Assembly: GCA_947478845.1 (NCBI GenBank)
Contig: CANJXC010000002.1
Span: 186,001-250,000 of the forward strand
Direction of reading: 5' to 3'
DNA length: 64,000 bases
Source: Spirochaetales bacterium
GTDB lineage: Bacteria; Spirochaetota; Spirochaetia; JABEVK01
The translations under genes and the position numbers were made by a program. Below are positions 50,886 through 59,057 of this stretch, piece after piece. Under the pieces are notes generated by a model. The model saw only the letters and a program-made list of their open reading frames with translations. It was not told the origin of the DNA and searched no databases. Position 1 is the first letter of the stretch; each line of letters opens with the position of its first letter.

Positions 50886-52616
50886 ATGAAAGAGTTTCGG
50901 GGCATTCCAGCCTCGCCTGGAATCGCCATCGGCCCGGTGCACCTGCACAACGACGACGATCTCGAGATTCCCGAAATCACCATTGAAGCGTCTGCCGTGG
51001 GTGGTGAAATGGAACGCTACCGGGCTGCCGTGTCGCGGGCCGTCGCCGAACTCGAGCGTTTGCGCCTTCGCAGTGGAATTGGAGTCGATCCGACTCTCTT
51101 AGACTCCCACATCCTGATGCTTCAGGACCCCGAAATGGAGTCGAGTGTGCAAAAGAAGGTTTTGAAGACGCACAAGAACGTTGAGTGGGTGCTCGAATCG
51201 GTAGCCGAAGACCTGATGATCAAGCTTTCTATGCTTACCGACGCATATTTCAAAGATAGAATGCTGGACATCCGTGACATTTCGCGACGAATACTGGCCC
51301 AATTGCTGGGAACCTCCGGCCGTGGGTCGTTGGACCAGTTGTCCTCAGCGGTGAATGTCGTCACCACCAGTTTGCTTCCCTCGGATGCCATAGGCATGAG
51401 AAGGCAGTTTGTTCTTGGTCTGGCGATGGACCAGGGTGGCACCACCAACCATACGGCCATTTTGGCGCGCTCTTTTGGCATTCCAGCTGTTTTAGGTACC
51501 GGAAGGGTAAGCCGCGAAGTTCGCAATGGCGAGATGATGATCATTGACGGCAACGATGGGGTGGTGATCCTAAATCCGGTTCCCGAGGTTCTCGCTCAAT
51601 ACCAAAACCGGAAAAAAGTGTACGAGGCAGCCCGCCAGGACGCCCAGAAATCCACCGACGAGCCCGCAGAAACTCTTGACGGAAAAGTGCATCACCTGCT
51701 GGCGAATATTGAGATTCCCGAAGAAGTCGACATCGTTTTGGCTAACGGTGCTGAGGGTATCGGGCTGTACCGTTCGGAGTTTCTATTCATCCAGCACGGG
51801 GTGGAAGTGAGCGAGGATGTGCAAGCGCAGGCCTATGGACGTGTGCTTCGGGGTATGGCTGGCCGACCCGTTACCATCAGAACCATCGACCTTGGAGGCG
51901 ACAAACTGGTCCCCGGTTTCTTTTCCGGTCAGGAAGAGAATCCCCTGTTGGGCTGGAGGGCCATCCGTTTCAGCCTGAGCTTGCGCGAGGTCTTTCTGAC
52001 CCAGTTGAGAGCATTGCTGCGGGCGTCGGTGGAAGGCAAGCTCAAGGTCATGTTTCCCATGATTTCGGGCGTGGAAGAGCTCGAGGAAGCCCTTTTGTGT
52101 TTCGAGCAAGCCAAAGCGGAACTGCGCGAAAAAGCCATAGCCTTTGACGAAGAGGTACCCGTGGGAACCATGATCGAGGTGCCCTCTGCTGCCCTGGTGA
52201 GCGACCACCTGGCCAAAATGGTGAAGTTCTTCTCCTTGGGAACCAACGACCTGATTCAGTACACGATGGCCGTCGACCGTGGAAATGAACGCATTAGCCA
52301 CCTTTACCAACCTTTCCACCCCGGAGTCCTCAGGCTCATCCGTATGGTGATTGAAAATGCGCATGAGGCGGGCATTCCGGTGGGGATGTGCGGCGAAATG
52401 GCTGGCGATCCACGAATGGCGCTGTTGTTGGTGGGGATGGGTCTCGACGAGTTCAGCATGAACGCGCTGGGCCTACCTGCCGTGAAGCGGGTTATTCGGT
52501 CGGTGTCGTCTACCGAAGTGCGACAACTGGTAGACCAAGTGCTGCCTATGGCCCGCAGTTCGGAAATTGAAGAAGTGATCACAGCCTATTCCAAGGGAAG
52601 GTTTTCCACCAAGTGA
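50886..52616 (+). CDS. ptsI: PTS enzyme I (phosphoenolpyruvate-protein phosphotransferase)
   Basis: A 576-residue EI, normal length. It moves phosphate from PEP to HPr. The active histidine is His189, in a variant context GGTTNHTAI (usual GGRTSHTAI), followed by ARSFGIPAVLG. The PEP-binding barrel has GLYRSEFLF, NPLLGWRAIRF and MIEVPSAAL, and the catalytic Cys502 lies in PVGMCGEMAGDP. No HPr gene is adjacent. The mRNA appears leaderless. The GTPase gene der overlaps its stop. Confidence 0.95.
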   Translation: MKEFRGIPASPGIAIGPVHLHNDDDLEIPEITIEASAVGGEMERYRAAVSRAVAELERLRLRSGIGVDPTLLDSHILMLQDPEMESSVQKKVLKTHKNVEWVLESVAEDLMIKLSMLTDAYFKDRMLDIRDISRRILAQLLGTSGRGSLDQLSSAVNVVTTSLLPSDAIGMRRQFVLGLAMDQGGTTNHTAILARSFGIPAVLGTGRVSREVRNGEMMIIDGNDGVVILNPVPEVLAQYQNRKKVYEAARQDAQKSTDEPAETLDGKVHHLLANIEIPEEVDIVLANGAEGIGLYRSEFLFIQHGVEVSEDVQAQAYGRVLRGMAGRPVTIRTIDLGGDKLVPGFFSGQEENPLLGWRAIRFSLSLREVFLTQLRALLRASVEGKLKVMFPMISGVEELEEALLCFEQAKAELREKAIAFDEEVPVGTMIEVPSAALVSDHLAKMVKFFSLGTNDLIQYTMAVDRGNERISHLYQPFHPGVLRLIRMVIENAHEAGIPVGMCGEMAGDPRMALLLVGMGLDEFSMNALGLPAVKRVIRSVSSTEVRQLVDQVLPMARSSEIEEVITAYSKGRFSTK

Positions 52617-53941
52617 GTGCAACCACTGAGTCCATGCCCAAGGTCGCCCTCGTCGGCCGGCCCAACGTGGGGAAATCCACCCTGTTCAATCGCCTGCTGC
52701 GGAGCCACAAAGCCATCACCGATCCTACACCCGGCGTAACCCGTGACCCTATCGAGGTGGAGTGGCAGTTAGGAGGTAAGCCCTGCCTTCTCGTAGATAC
52801 CGGCGGTTACAAAACCGAGGGGAATGCACTCGATCATCAGGTGACGGCCCGAAGCATTGCCAAGGCGGAAGAGGCCAACCTTATTTTACTAGTGCTCGAC
52901 ATTACCGAACTTACTCCCGAAGACGAGGAGTTCATCCGATTGCTGCGGCCCCAAGCGGGCAAGCTGATTGTCGTGCTCAACAAGGCCGACACCGTGGAAA
53001 GGGAGATCCTGGCAGGAGAGTTCTACTCGTTGGGCTTTTCCGATTTCGTGTGCATCAGCGCCGCCCACAACCGCAAGGTTGACGAGTTGGAAGAGCTGAT
53101 GGAATCACGGCTGGTATTTCACGACGGCGTGGTGCATCCACCGGTTCCCGACATCCGACTGGCCATTCTCGGCAAACCAAATGCCGGAAAATCGACGCTC
53201 CTGAACCGTCTCACAGGGCAGGAACTCGCCCTTGTCTCGCCCGAAGCAGGAACCACCCGTGACCCCGTGGAGGGGCGCTTCGAGTACAAAGGCTCGATGT
53301 TCCGCGTGCTCGACACCGCAGGAATCCGCCGTAAGGGCAAGGTCCATGAGAACGTTGAGTACTATTCGGTGAACCGGGCGTTCAAGACCATAGAGGAAAG
53401 CGACGTGGTGTTGCTGGTAATCGACGCCGTAGAGGGCCTGACCGACCAAGAAAAGAAAATCGCTTATCAGATCGTGAAAGAGGGCCGGGGGGTCATCTTG
53501 GCGCTCAACAAATGGGACTTACTGCCCAAAGTGAAGAACCAGCTGGAAGCCTATACCGATCGGGTTCGGTTTCTTTTTCCCGTGCTCGACTTTGCCCCTG
53601 TGATTCCGATTTCGGCACACCTGGGGACCGGCATCCCGGAATTGCTGGCTACCACTTTGAAAATCAACCGCCAGCTGCACCAGCGCATCGAGACTCCGAA
53701 GCTCAACGACATGCTCAAAATCTGGATGGACGACATGCCTACCAACCAGATCAAAGGTGTGGTGTATAAGATTCGGTATTTGACCCAGGTGAGCACGCTG
53801 CCGCTGAAGTTTGTGGCTTTTGGCAATCACGGCAAAGATACCCCAGGCTCGCTCACAGAATACATTGTCAACCGCATCCGAAAAGACTTGGGATTTCCTG
53901 ATGTGCCTATCGAACTCGAGGTCAAGGGCGGTCGCGAATGA
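52613..53941 (+). CDS. der: GTPase Der (EngA)
   Basis: A 442-residue double GTPase needed for 50S assembly. Two G domains are seen: P-loops GRPNVGKST (about 16-24) and GKPNAGKST (about 186-194), with NKAD and NKWD G4 motifs, then a KH-like C-terminal domain. The GTG at 52613 overlaps the ptsI stop by 4 nt (GTGA); an in-frame ATG at 52634 is an alternative. Confidence 0.96.
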   Translation: MSATTESMPKVALVGRPNVGKSTLFNRLLRSHKAITDPTPGVTRDPIEVEWQLGGKPCLLVDTGGYKTEGNALDHQVTARSIAKAEEANLILLVLDITELTPEDEEFIRLLRPQAGKLIVVLNKADTVEREILAGEFYSLGFSDFVCISAAHNRKVDELEELMESRLVFHDGVVHPPVPDIRLAILGKPNAGKSTLLNRLTGQELALVSPEAGTTRDPVEGRFEYKGSMFRVLDTAGIRRKGKVHENVEYYSVNRAFKTIEESDVVLLVIDAVEGLTDQEKKIAYQIVKEGRGVILALNKWDLLPKVKNQLEAYTDRVRFLFPVLDFAPVIPISAHLGTGIPELLATTLKINRQLHQRIETPKLNDMLKIWMDDMPTNQIKGVVYKIRYLTQVSTLPLKFVAFGNHGKDTPGSLTEYIVNRIRKDLGFPDVPIELEVKGGRE

Positions 53942-55350
53942 AGCCCATAGGCAGGCGCTTTCGAGGGTTGGCGGTCGCGGCGGCTATCTTTCTGGCTAGC
54001 GCTTTGCCCCTAAACGCCGCCAGCGGTTGGACCGGTGGGCAGGAGGTTGACACCGTTCCGCCGACGGCGAAGGCCCGGCAGTCGGAATCCTCTTTGCAAT
54101 TGCTTCTCAAAACCCCCGTAGAACGGCTCAAACCTCAATCTCTGACCTTGGAAGGGGAGGTCCCTGTCAACCTCACTCTCAGGTTGGCGGTTGCTGGCAA
54201 GGAAGACGCTCAGTTGTGGGAATACCGCTATGAGCCCGGTGAAAGCTGGGGAGCCGGAACTTGGGTGGTGTTCCGTGACGGGTTGGGGCGGCTGCGTGAA
54301 ATACGCATCATCATTTTGGCCTCTCGCTCCGATCAGGACCACAGGGTGGGTAGTAACGGCACCTGGGTGCGCTTGTCGCCGACAAAAGACCTGCGGCGCA
54401 CGAGGTTGGACTTGTTTCTCGCGGGCCGTCTGGTGACCGGAGGTTGGGAAGTGCCGGGCAACCTTCAGGATCTGGTGGTCAGCGAGGACGATTGGGTTTG
54501 GAAGCGAACCCAACAGCAGATCAATTGGGGAGAGCTTCTCCCCCTCGCTCGTAGCGAAGACTCCCGGATCGAAACCCTGCAAGGGGTGGTCCACAAAGTT
54601 CTCTCGACCATTCCAGTAGACAAAACGGCCTTGTGGCTTCAAGAGCCGCAGACCCGGCCCGATGGGACAGATGCGACAGGGGCGCCTCGAGGCCGTTGGT
54701 CGCGGGTGCCCGGTCAGGAGGGCGAGGCTGCTCGTGGCTTGGGCCCGTGGGGTCTGGCCCATTGGTTTGTGACCGGGGTCCTGCGAGGCTGGCAGTCGAA
54801 ACCGCCCGAACTCGCCAAGCTCTTGGAACCGCGTAGCAACCTCCCGGGGTATTCCCAAGCGTTGGTGCCCGGCGATTTGACCACCGATCCTTCCTTCAGC
54901 CTCGATTGGATCCGCAACCTCGGCTTAACGGTTTTCCAGGCCCGCTACCCCAGCCGTCCAGTTACCAACGAAGGTGCCGACGTGCTTTCGGTGCCCTATT
55001 TGGAAAGTCAGGACAGCACCGGGTTTGCCACCGAGGACTTTGCTCCTTTGATGCACCTCTTGGCGGTGACCAAGCCTGGAAAGGCCTATTTGGCCACGTT
55101 GAGTACACAGTCGGCCGTCGGCGGGGCCGCCTCGGCGGTGAAGTTTCAGGAACCCGCCTTGGTCTTACCTTGGGTGGGTCTCGACGGAGACGTCAGGGTA
55201 GCGATTTTTCAGGGACCCCGGGAGCTCACCCGCGACCAATGGCTGGGCGCGCCGGGCAAAACGGTGGCTGGCACCCGCCCCGACCATGTGATTTTGGTTG
55301 AGATTCCGCTTCCCGCCACGGTGCCTCTGCCGGTACTCCCGCTGCGCTAA
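53938..55350 (+). CDS. Exported protein of unknown function
   Basis: I do not recognise this 470-residue protein. It begins with a signal peptide (AVAAAIFLASALPLNA) and no other membrane segment, so it is probably periplasmic or surface-associated. The sequence is rich in Trp, Gly and Pro with a Pro-ended C-terminus (LPATVPLPVLPLR). It overlaps der by 4 nt (ATGA) and therefore is likely translated with it. It overlaps the convergent MalY gene by 4 nt. Confidence 0.8.
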   Translation: MKPIGRRFRGLAVAAAIFLASALPLNAASGWTGGQEVDTVPPTAKARQSESSLQLLLKTPVERLKPQSLTLEGEVPVNLTLRLAVAGKEDAQLWEYRYEPGESWGAGTWVVFRDGLGRLREIRIIILASRSDQDHRVGSNGTWVRLSPTKDLRRTRLDLFLAGRLVTGGWEVPGNLQDLVVSEDDWVWKRTQQQINWGELLPLARSEDSRIETLQGVVHKVLSTIPVDKTALWLQEPQTRPDGTDATGAPRGRWSRVPGQEGEAARGLGPWGLAHWFVTGVLRGWQSKPPELAKLLEPRSNLPGYSQALVPGDLTTDPSFSLDWIRNLGLTVFQARYPSRPVTNEGADVLSVPYLESQDSTGFATEDFAPLMHLLAVTKPGKAYLATLSTQSAVGGAASAVKFQEPALVLPWVGLDGDVRVAIFQGPRELTRDQWLGAPGKTVAGTRPDHVILVEIPLPATVPLPVLPLR

Positions 55351-56555
55351 GGTTGGGTTTGACGGGCCTTAAGGGCACCATCCAACCGGGAAAGCCCGGT
55401 AACTAGAAGCAGGTTCGGGGTAGCGAGGTTGATGCGCAGATGATTTTCACCGCCGGTTCGAAACATGCTGCCGGGGGTCATCTTCACCCGCCCTGTTTCT
55501 TCTAAATACCTGGCGAGGCCTCGATCGTCCGTGAATCCGAGCCGCCCAATTACCGGCGAAAAGTCGACCCAAGCCAGGTAAGTCGCCTCCAAAGGGCAGG
55601 CTTCCAGGCCCCAACTCTCCAAAAAAACCCGCAGGGTAGCCAAGTTGGCCTGAATCACCATCATCAGCTCATCGAGCCAAGGCCCCCCGTTCTCGTAGGC
55701 AGCAACCGCGGCCGTCATCGCCATCAGGTTGGGTTGTTCAAAGAAGTCGCCTTCGATGGTCCTCTTCAGTTTTGACCTCAGTACAGGGTCGCGGACCAGA
55801 ACATGGCTGATCGCTAGGCCCGCCAAGTTAAAGGTTTTGTTGGGCCCCGCAAAAATCACACTCCGCGAGGCAAGCTCCGGCAAGTCGTAAACGCTCACAT
55901 GAGTTTTTCCCGGGGCAATGAGGTCGGCATGGATTTCATCGCTGAGTACCATCAGGTCGAACGCGTTCGCCAGCGCTGCTAGAAATCCCAGTTCGTCTCG
56001 ACTCCAAACCCGACCTGTTGGGTTTTGCGGGTTGCTCAATAAAAGAGCCTTGACTGGTGTACCGGCGCGAAAGGCTTCGGTGAGCCTCGTTTCCAAAGCC
56101 TTGGCCTCCAGGCTCCACCTCGTGCCCTCCCGCTGAAGGGGAACCTCGACGCTTGCCCGGTCGTGAAGCGCAACCATGCGAAAAAATGGAAAATACACTG
56201 GGGGCATATTCAAAATCGGGTCACCAGGGCTCGTGAAGGTCCGTAGCGCCATGCTCATGGCATGCAGCACCGTAGGGGTGAGCAGCAGGTGCTCCGGCTC
56301 GATTTTGCGTCCGTATCGGTGGCTATGCCATGCTCGCACGGCCTTAAAATAGGCTCCGGGTGGTGTCGTATAACCGTAAACTGGATGGGCTGCCCGCGCC
56401 CTCAGAGCCTCCGACACGGCAGGAACGACCGCAAAGTCCATATCGGCAACCCAGAGCGGGATAACAGGAGAGAGTCCCTCCCCCTGGTGCGTGGCGTCCC
56501 ATTTGAGCGAAAGGGTGCCACCTCGGTTGATGACAGTCTCAAAATCGTAGTTCAT
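55347..56555 (-). CDS. MalY/PatB-type PLP-dependent aminotransferase (C-S lyase)
   Basis: A 402-residue fold-type I PLP enzyme. Diagnostic segments are PLWVADMDFAV, LLLSNPQNPTGRVW, LSDEIHADLI and the PLP lysine in GPNKTFNLAGL (about 240). MalY/PatB enzymes split cystathionine or cysteine into thiol, pyruvate and ammonia. SD GGGGAGAG. It follows an unknown exported protein gene by 14 nt, with which it is probably cotranscribed. Confidence 0.93.
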   Translation of the reverse strand: MNYDFETVINRGGTLSLKWDATHQGEGLSPVIPLWVADMDFAVVPAVSEALRARAAHPVYGYTTPPGAYFKAVRAWHSHRYGRKIEPEHLLLTPTVLHAMSMALRTFTSPGDPILNMPPVYFPFFRMVALHDRASVEVPLQREGTRWSLEAKALETRLTEAFRAGTPVKALLLSNPQNPTGRVWSRDELGFLAALANAFDLMVLSDEIHADLIAPGKTHVSVYDLPELASRSVIFAGPNKTFNLAGLAISHVLVRDPVLRSKLKRTIEGDFFEQPNLMAMTAAVAAYENGGPWLDELMMVIQANLATLRVFLESWGLEACPLEATYLAWVDFSPVIGRLGFTDDRGLARYLEETGRVKMTPGSMFRTGGENHLRINLATPNLLLVTGLSRLDGALKARQTQP

Positions 56556-56569
56556 GATGCTCTCCCCTC

Positions 56570-57058
56570 TCAGTGTAACGGAAAAGTGACGACAATTATC
56601 CCGGTTTTCGGGTCAAAACGAGGGTCGCGGGAACCACTTGCCCAAGCCGGTGCATCGTGCACTAAGGGGTAGATGTCACTCTCGGCCCAAAGTTCCTGAA
56701 GCACCATCAGCGCCCGAATGGCCTCACCACCCACATCCGGTAAGGGGTGCAACAAAAGGCGATGGAGAACCCGGGGGTTGGCATCGGCCGGTAGGTCAAA
56801 CTCAAACACCCAATAGCCCTGTGGCGACAGCTTGAGGCTGGCACGGGTTCGAGTGATGGAGTCAATCAGCTCAAAACGCGGGGAAAGACGGAAAGGCGGG
56901 CCACCCAGCGTCGCCCGTGGGTCGCGTTCTAACAGTCGTTGGGCGCTGGCAGCGTTGATCTGCACGCGGACCTTCGACCCAGCCTCGTCCGCCTGGAGCA
57001 GACTACCCAAGCAAAAAATCAAGACGATCAGCAAAACGCCGCGAGGCAACTGCAACAT
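56570..57058 (-). CDS. Small exported protein of unknown function
   Basis: A 162-residue protein with signal peptide (GVLLIVLIFCLGSLLQA) and no further membrane span. Segments VFEFDLPADANP and FDPKTGIIVVTFPLH suggest a beta-rich domain. No family recognised. A leaderless-type promoter lies 7 nt upstream of its ATG; malY-like gene downstream. Confidence 0.72.
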   Translation of the reverse strand: MLQLPRGVLLIVLIFCLGSLLQADEAGSKVRVQINAASAQRLLERDPRATLGGPPFRLSPRFELIDSITRTRASLKLSPQGYWVFEFDLPADANPRVLHRLLLHPLPDVGGEAIRALMVLQELWAESDIYPLVHDAPAWASGSRDPRFDPKTGIIVVTFPLH

Positions 57059-57064
57059 CCCATC

Positions 57065-57094
57065 ACACTAGCCTTACGGAGCAAGGGGGGTCAA
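57065..57094 (-). promoter_or_regulatory. Promoter of the 162-residue exported protein, predicted leaderless
   Basis: On the minus strand, TTGACC (57094-57089), an 18-bp spacer and TAGTGT (57070-57065) end 7 nt before the A of the ATG at 57058. Confidence 0.5.
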
Positions 57095-57119
57095 TCGAGC
57101 GCAGCTCCCCATACCTGGT

Positions 57120-57761
57120 CTAACCGCTAGGGCAAAGTTTTTGCACCGGACATTCCCCACAGCGCGGGTTACGCGCGTGGCAATACGCGCGGCCATGCCG
57201 GTTAGCCGACATCGAGAAAGGATACTGCAGCGTTTCAGGAACCCAAGACAACAGGTCCCGCTCGATTTTTAGGGGTTCGGTCTCTTCGGTCATCCCCAGA
57301 CGACGAGTGACACGCTTGAAGTGGGTATCGACGATGATGCCCGGAAGTCCGGCAACCTGCCCGCGAACCACATTGGCGGTCTTGCGTCCCACTCCGGGCA
57401 GTGCGGTGAGCTCCTCCATTCCCATAGGGACTTCGTCAGCGTAGGTCGAGTGAATCAACGCGGCGGTCGCGATGATGTGCAAAGCTTTCTCGTGGTAGAA
57501 CCCGGTGGAATAAATGATTCGTTCAACCACCGGGAGGCTCGCTGCGCCGAGGGAAGCCGGATCAGGGAAGGCCCTGAAAAGCACGGGAGTCACTTCGTTG
57601 ACTTTAGCATCCGTGCATTGCGCCGAAAGGATTACGGCCACCAAAAGTTCAAAAGGGTTACGAAAACTGAGCATGGGCGTGGTGTCGGGGTGGAGGCGGT
57701 TGAGCTTCTCAATCAGAGACAGGTGCAAGGGGCTTGCTTGACGGTCAGAATTTGTGATCAT
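57120..57761 (-). CDS. nth: Endonuclease III (DNA glycosylase/AP lyase)
   Basis: A 213-residue base-excision repair enzyme for oxidised pyrimidines. The helix-hairpin-helix LTALPGVGRKTANVVRG, with catalytic Lys in the loop, the catalytic Asp in IIVDTHFKRVTRRLG, and the four cluster cysteines (CHARNPRCGECPVQKLC) at the C-terminus are all present. ATG 57761 is the natural start; upstream in-frame sequence is antisense to tRNA-Pro. A tRNA promoter on the other strand overlaps its first codons. Confidence 0.95.
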   Translation of the reverse strand: MITNSDRQASPLHLSLIEKLNRLHPDTTPMLSFRNPFELLVAVILSAQCTDAKVNEVTPVLFRAFPDPASLGAASLPVVERIIYSTGFYHEKALHIIATAALIHSTYADEVPMGMEELTALPGVGRKTANVVRGQVAGLPGIIVDTHFKRVTRRLGMTEETEPLKIERDLLSWVPETLQYPFSMSANRHGRAYCHARNPRCGECPVQKLCPSG

Positions 57762-57766
57762 ATGAT
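57738..57766 (+). promoter_or_regulatory. Promoter of tRNA-Pro/tRNA-Arg inside the nth 5' end
   Basis: TTGACG (57738-57743), a 17-bp spacer and TATGAT (57761-57766) predict a start near 57773, 4 nt before tRNA-Pro. The -10 box covers the nth start codon on the other strand. Confidence 0.75.
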
Positions 57767-57776
57767 GACTCTTGAA

Positions 57777-57850
57777 CGGGATGTCGGATAGCGGTCTATT
57801 CCGCTTGCTTTGGGAGCAAGAGTTCGTGAGTTCGAATCTCACCATCCCGA
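57777..57850 (+). tRNA. tRNA-Pro (anticodon UGG)
   Basis: Acceptor CGGGATG/CATCCCG, anticodon stem CTTGC/GCAAG around loop TTTGGGA (anticodon TGG), T-arm GTGAG-TTCGAAT-CTCAC, discriminator A. CCA is not encoded. The D-arm pairs best as CGGA/TCCG, leaving unusual junction spacing. Confidence 0.95.
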
Positions 57851-57868
57851 TTTGTCTTCCATTTTAAC

Positions 57869-57942
57869 GGGATCATAGCTCAGTTGGATAGAGCAACAGC
57901 CTTCTAAGCTGTAGGTCGCTGGTTCGAGCCCAGCTGGTCTCA
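57869..57942 (+). tRNA. tRNA-Arg (anticodon UCU)
   Basis: Acceptor GGGATCA/TGGTCTC with two wobble pairs, D-stem GCTC/GAGC, anticodon stem ACAGC/GCTGT around CTTCTAA (anticodon TCT), T-arm GCTGG-TTCGAGC-CCAGC, discriminator A. CCA is not encoded. Reads AGA/AGG codons; 18 nt after tRNA-Pro and probably cotranscribed. Confidence 0.96.
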
Positions 57943-57992
57943 GAGTGTTCCTGTTGCTTGGCGCTCAGCCCCGGCAGGTCATTCGGCTACCC

Positions 57993-58967
57993 TTACTTGC
58001 CTCCATACCAGAATCCTCGGTTCCAATAATGGGTGCGCAGCTTCGCCATCAATTCCTCTGAAAGACCAGGAATATCCGACACGCTCGTATTGGCTTCGGC
58101 TTGAGCCGGTGTACGTATTCCAGGAATCACGGTGCTTACCGCCGGATGCATCAAGGCGAACTTAATGGCCACTTCGGCCAGCGATAATCCGGTGTGGGAA
58201 AGATCTGCTTGCACCTTGGCGGCGCGCTTCACAGCCCGTTCGAGGCGGTCGCCCTCAAAATACCGATTGCGGAAGTCATCCGAGGCGAACTTCGTAGCGG
58301 AAGTAAACTTGCCCGTCAAGGCGCCCTCATCGAACACCACCCGCACAATGATGCCAACCTTGGTTTCCTGGGCAACCGGCAGAAGCTCTGCGGCTGGCTC
58401 CTGCTCGAAAATGCTGTAAATCACCTGAACTGTGTCCACCCAACCACCACGCATCAGGTCGATTACCGAGTTCTGGTCTTGTTCCGGCGTCGAAACACCA
58501 ATGGCGCGAATCTTGCCCTCGGCCTGCAGTTTGCGCAGGACCTCGAAAGGTCGGGGGTTACGGTTCCAGGCTCGCGTCCAGGTGTGGAGCTGCAAAACAT
58601 CGAGGCAGTCTACGTTCAGGTTGCGCAAACGTTCTTCCACATTTTGACGCAGGTATTTCTCGGGGTAACGCTCATCCACGTTGTCGTAGGGACTTGGAGG
58701 CCAATTTCCAGCCACGGGCGGAGTTTTGGTGGCCACAATAACCTTCTCGTTGCGCGACTTCAGCACCTCGGCGATGATCTTTTCGCTTTTTCCATCGCCA
58801 TAACCGGCAGCCGTATCGATAAAGTTCACCCCCAAATCCAGCGCCTTGTGAAGAGCTGCAACCGAATCCTGATTGTTTTGCGGACCCCAACTCCCGCCGA
58901 TCGCCCACGCTCCAAAACCGATTTCTGAAACCTCCATCCCGGCTTTGCCTAGTTTTCGCTTTTGCAA
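57993..58967 (-). CDS. Aldo/keto reductase
   Basis: A 324-residue NADPH-dependent oxidoreductase. Catalytic tetrad candidates are Asp and Tyr in NFIDTAAGYGDGKSE (about 50-56), Lys in VIVATKT (about 81) and His in LQLHTW (about 127). The C-terminal cofactor motif VIPGIRTPAQAEAN is present. The class resembles general-stress AKRs. A TTG start at 58967 follows AAGGAGAAG. Substrate unknown. Confidence 0.93.
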   Translation of the reverse strand: MQKRKLGKAGMEVSEIGFGAWAIGGSWGPQNNQDSVAALHKALDLGVNFIDTAAGYGDGKSEKIIAEVLKSRNEKVIVATKTPPVAGNWPPSPYDNVDERYPEKYLRQNVEERLRNLNVDCLDVLQLHTWTRAWNRNPRPFEVLRKLQAEGKIRAIGVSTPEQDQNSVIDLMRGGWVDTVQVIYSIFEQEPAAELLPVAQETKVGIIVRVVFDEGALTGKFTSATKFASDDFRNRYFEGDRLERAVKRAAKVQADLSHTGLSLAEVAIKFALMHPAVSTVIPGIRTPAQAEANTSVSDIPGLSEELMAKLRTHYWNRGFWYGGK

Positions 58968-59057
58968 GGTTCTTCTCCTTAAAACATATTTTTCTCAGTA
59001 AGCACTCAAAATCGCTTTTGGTCAGCAGTTGAATGCGGAGATCTTTTTTGAACTACA

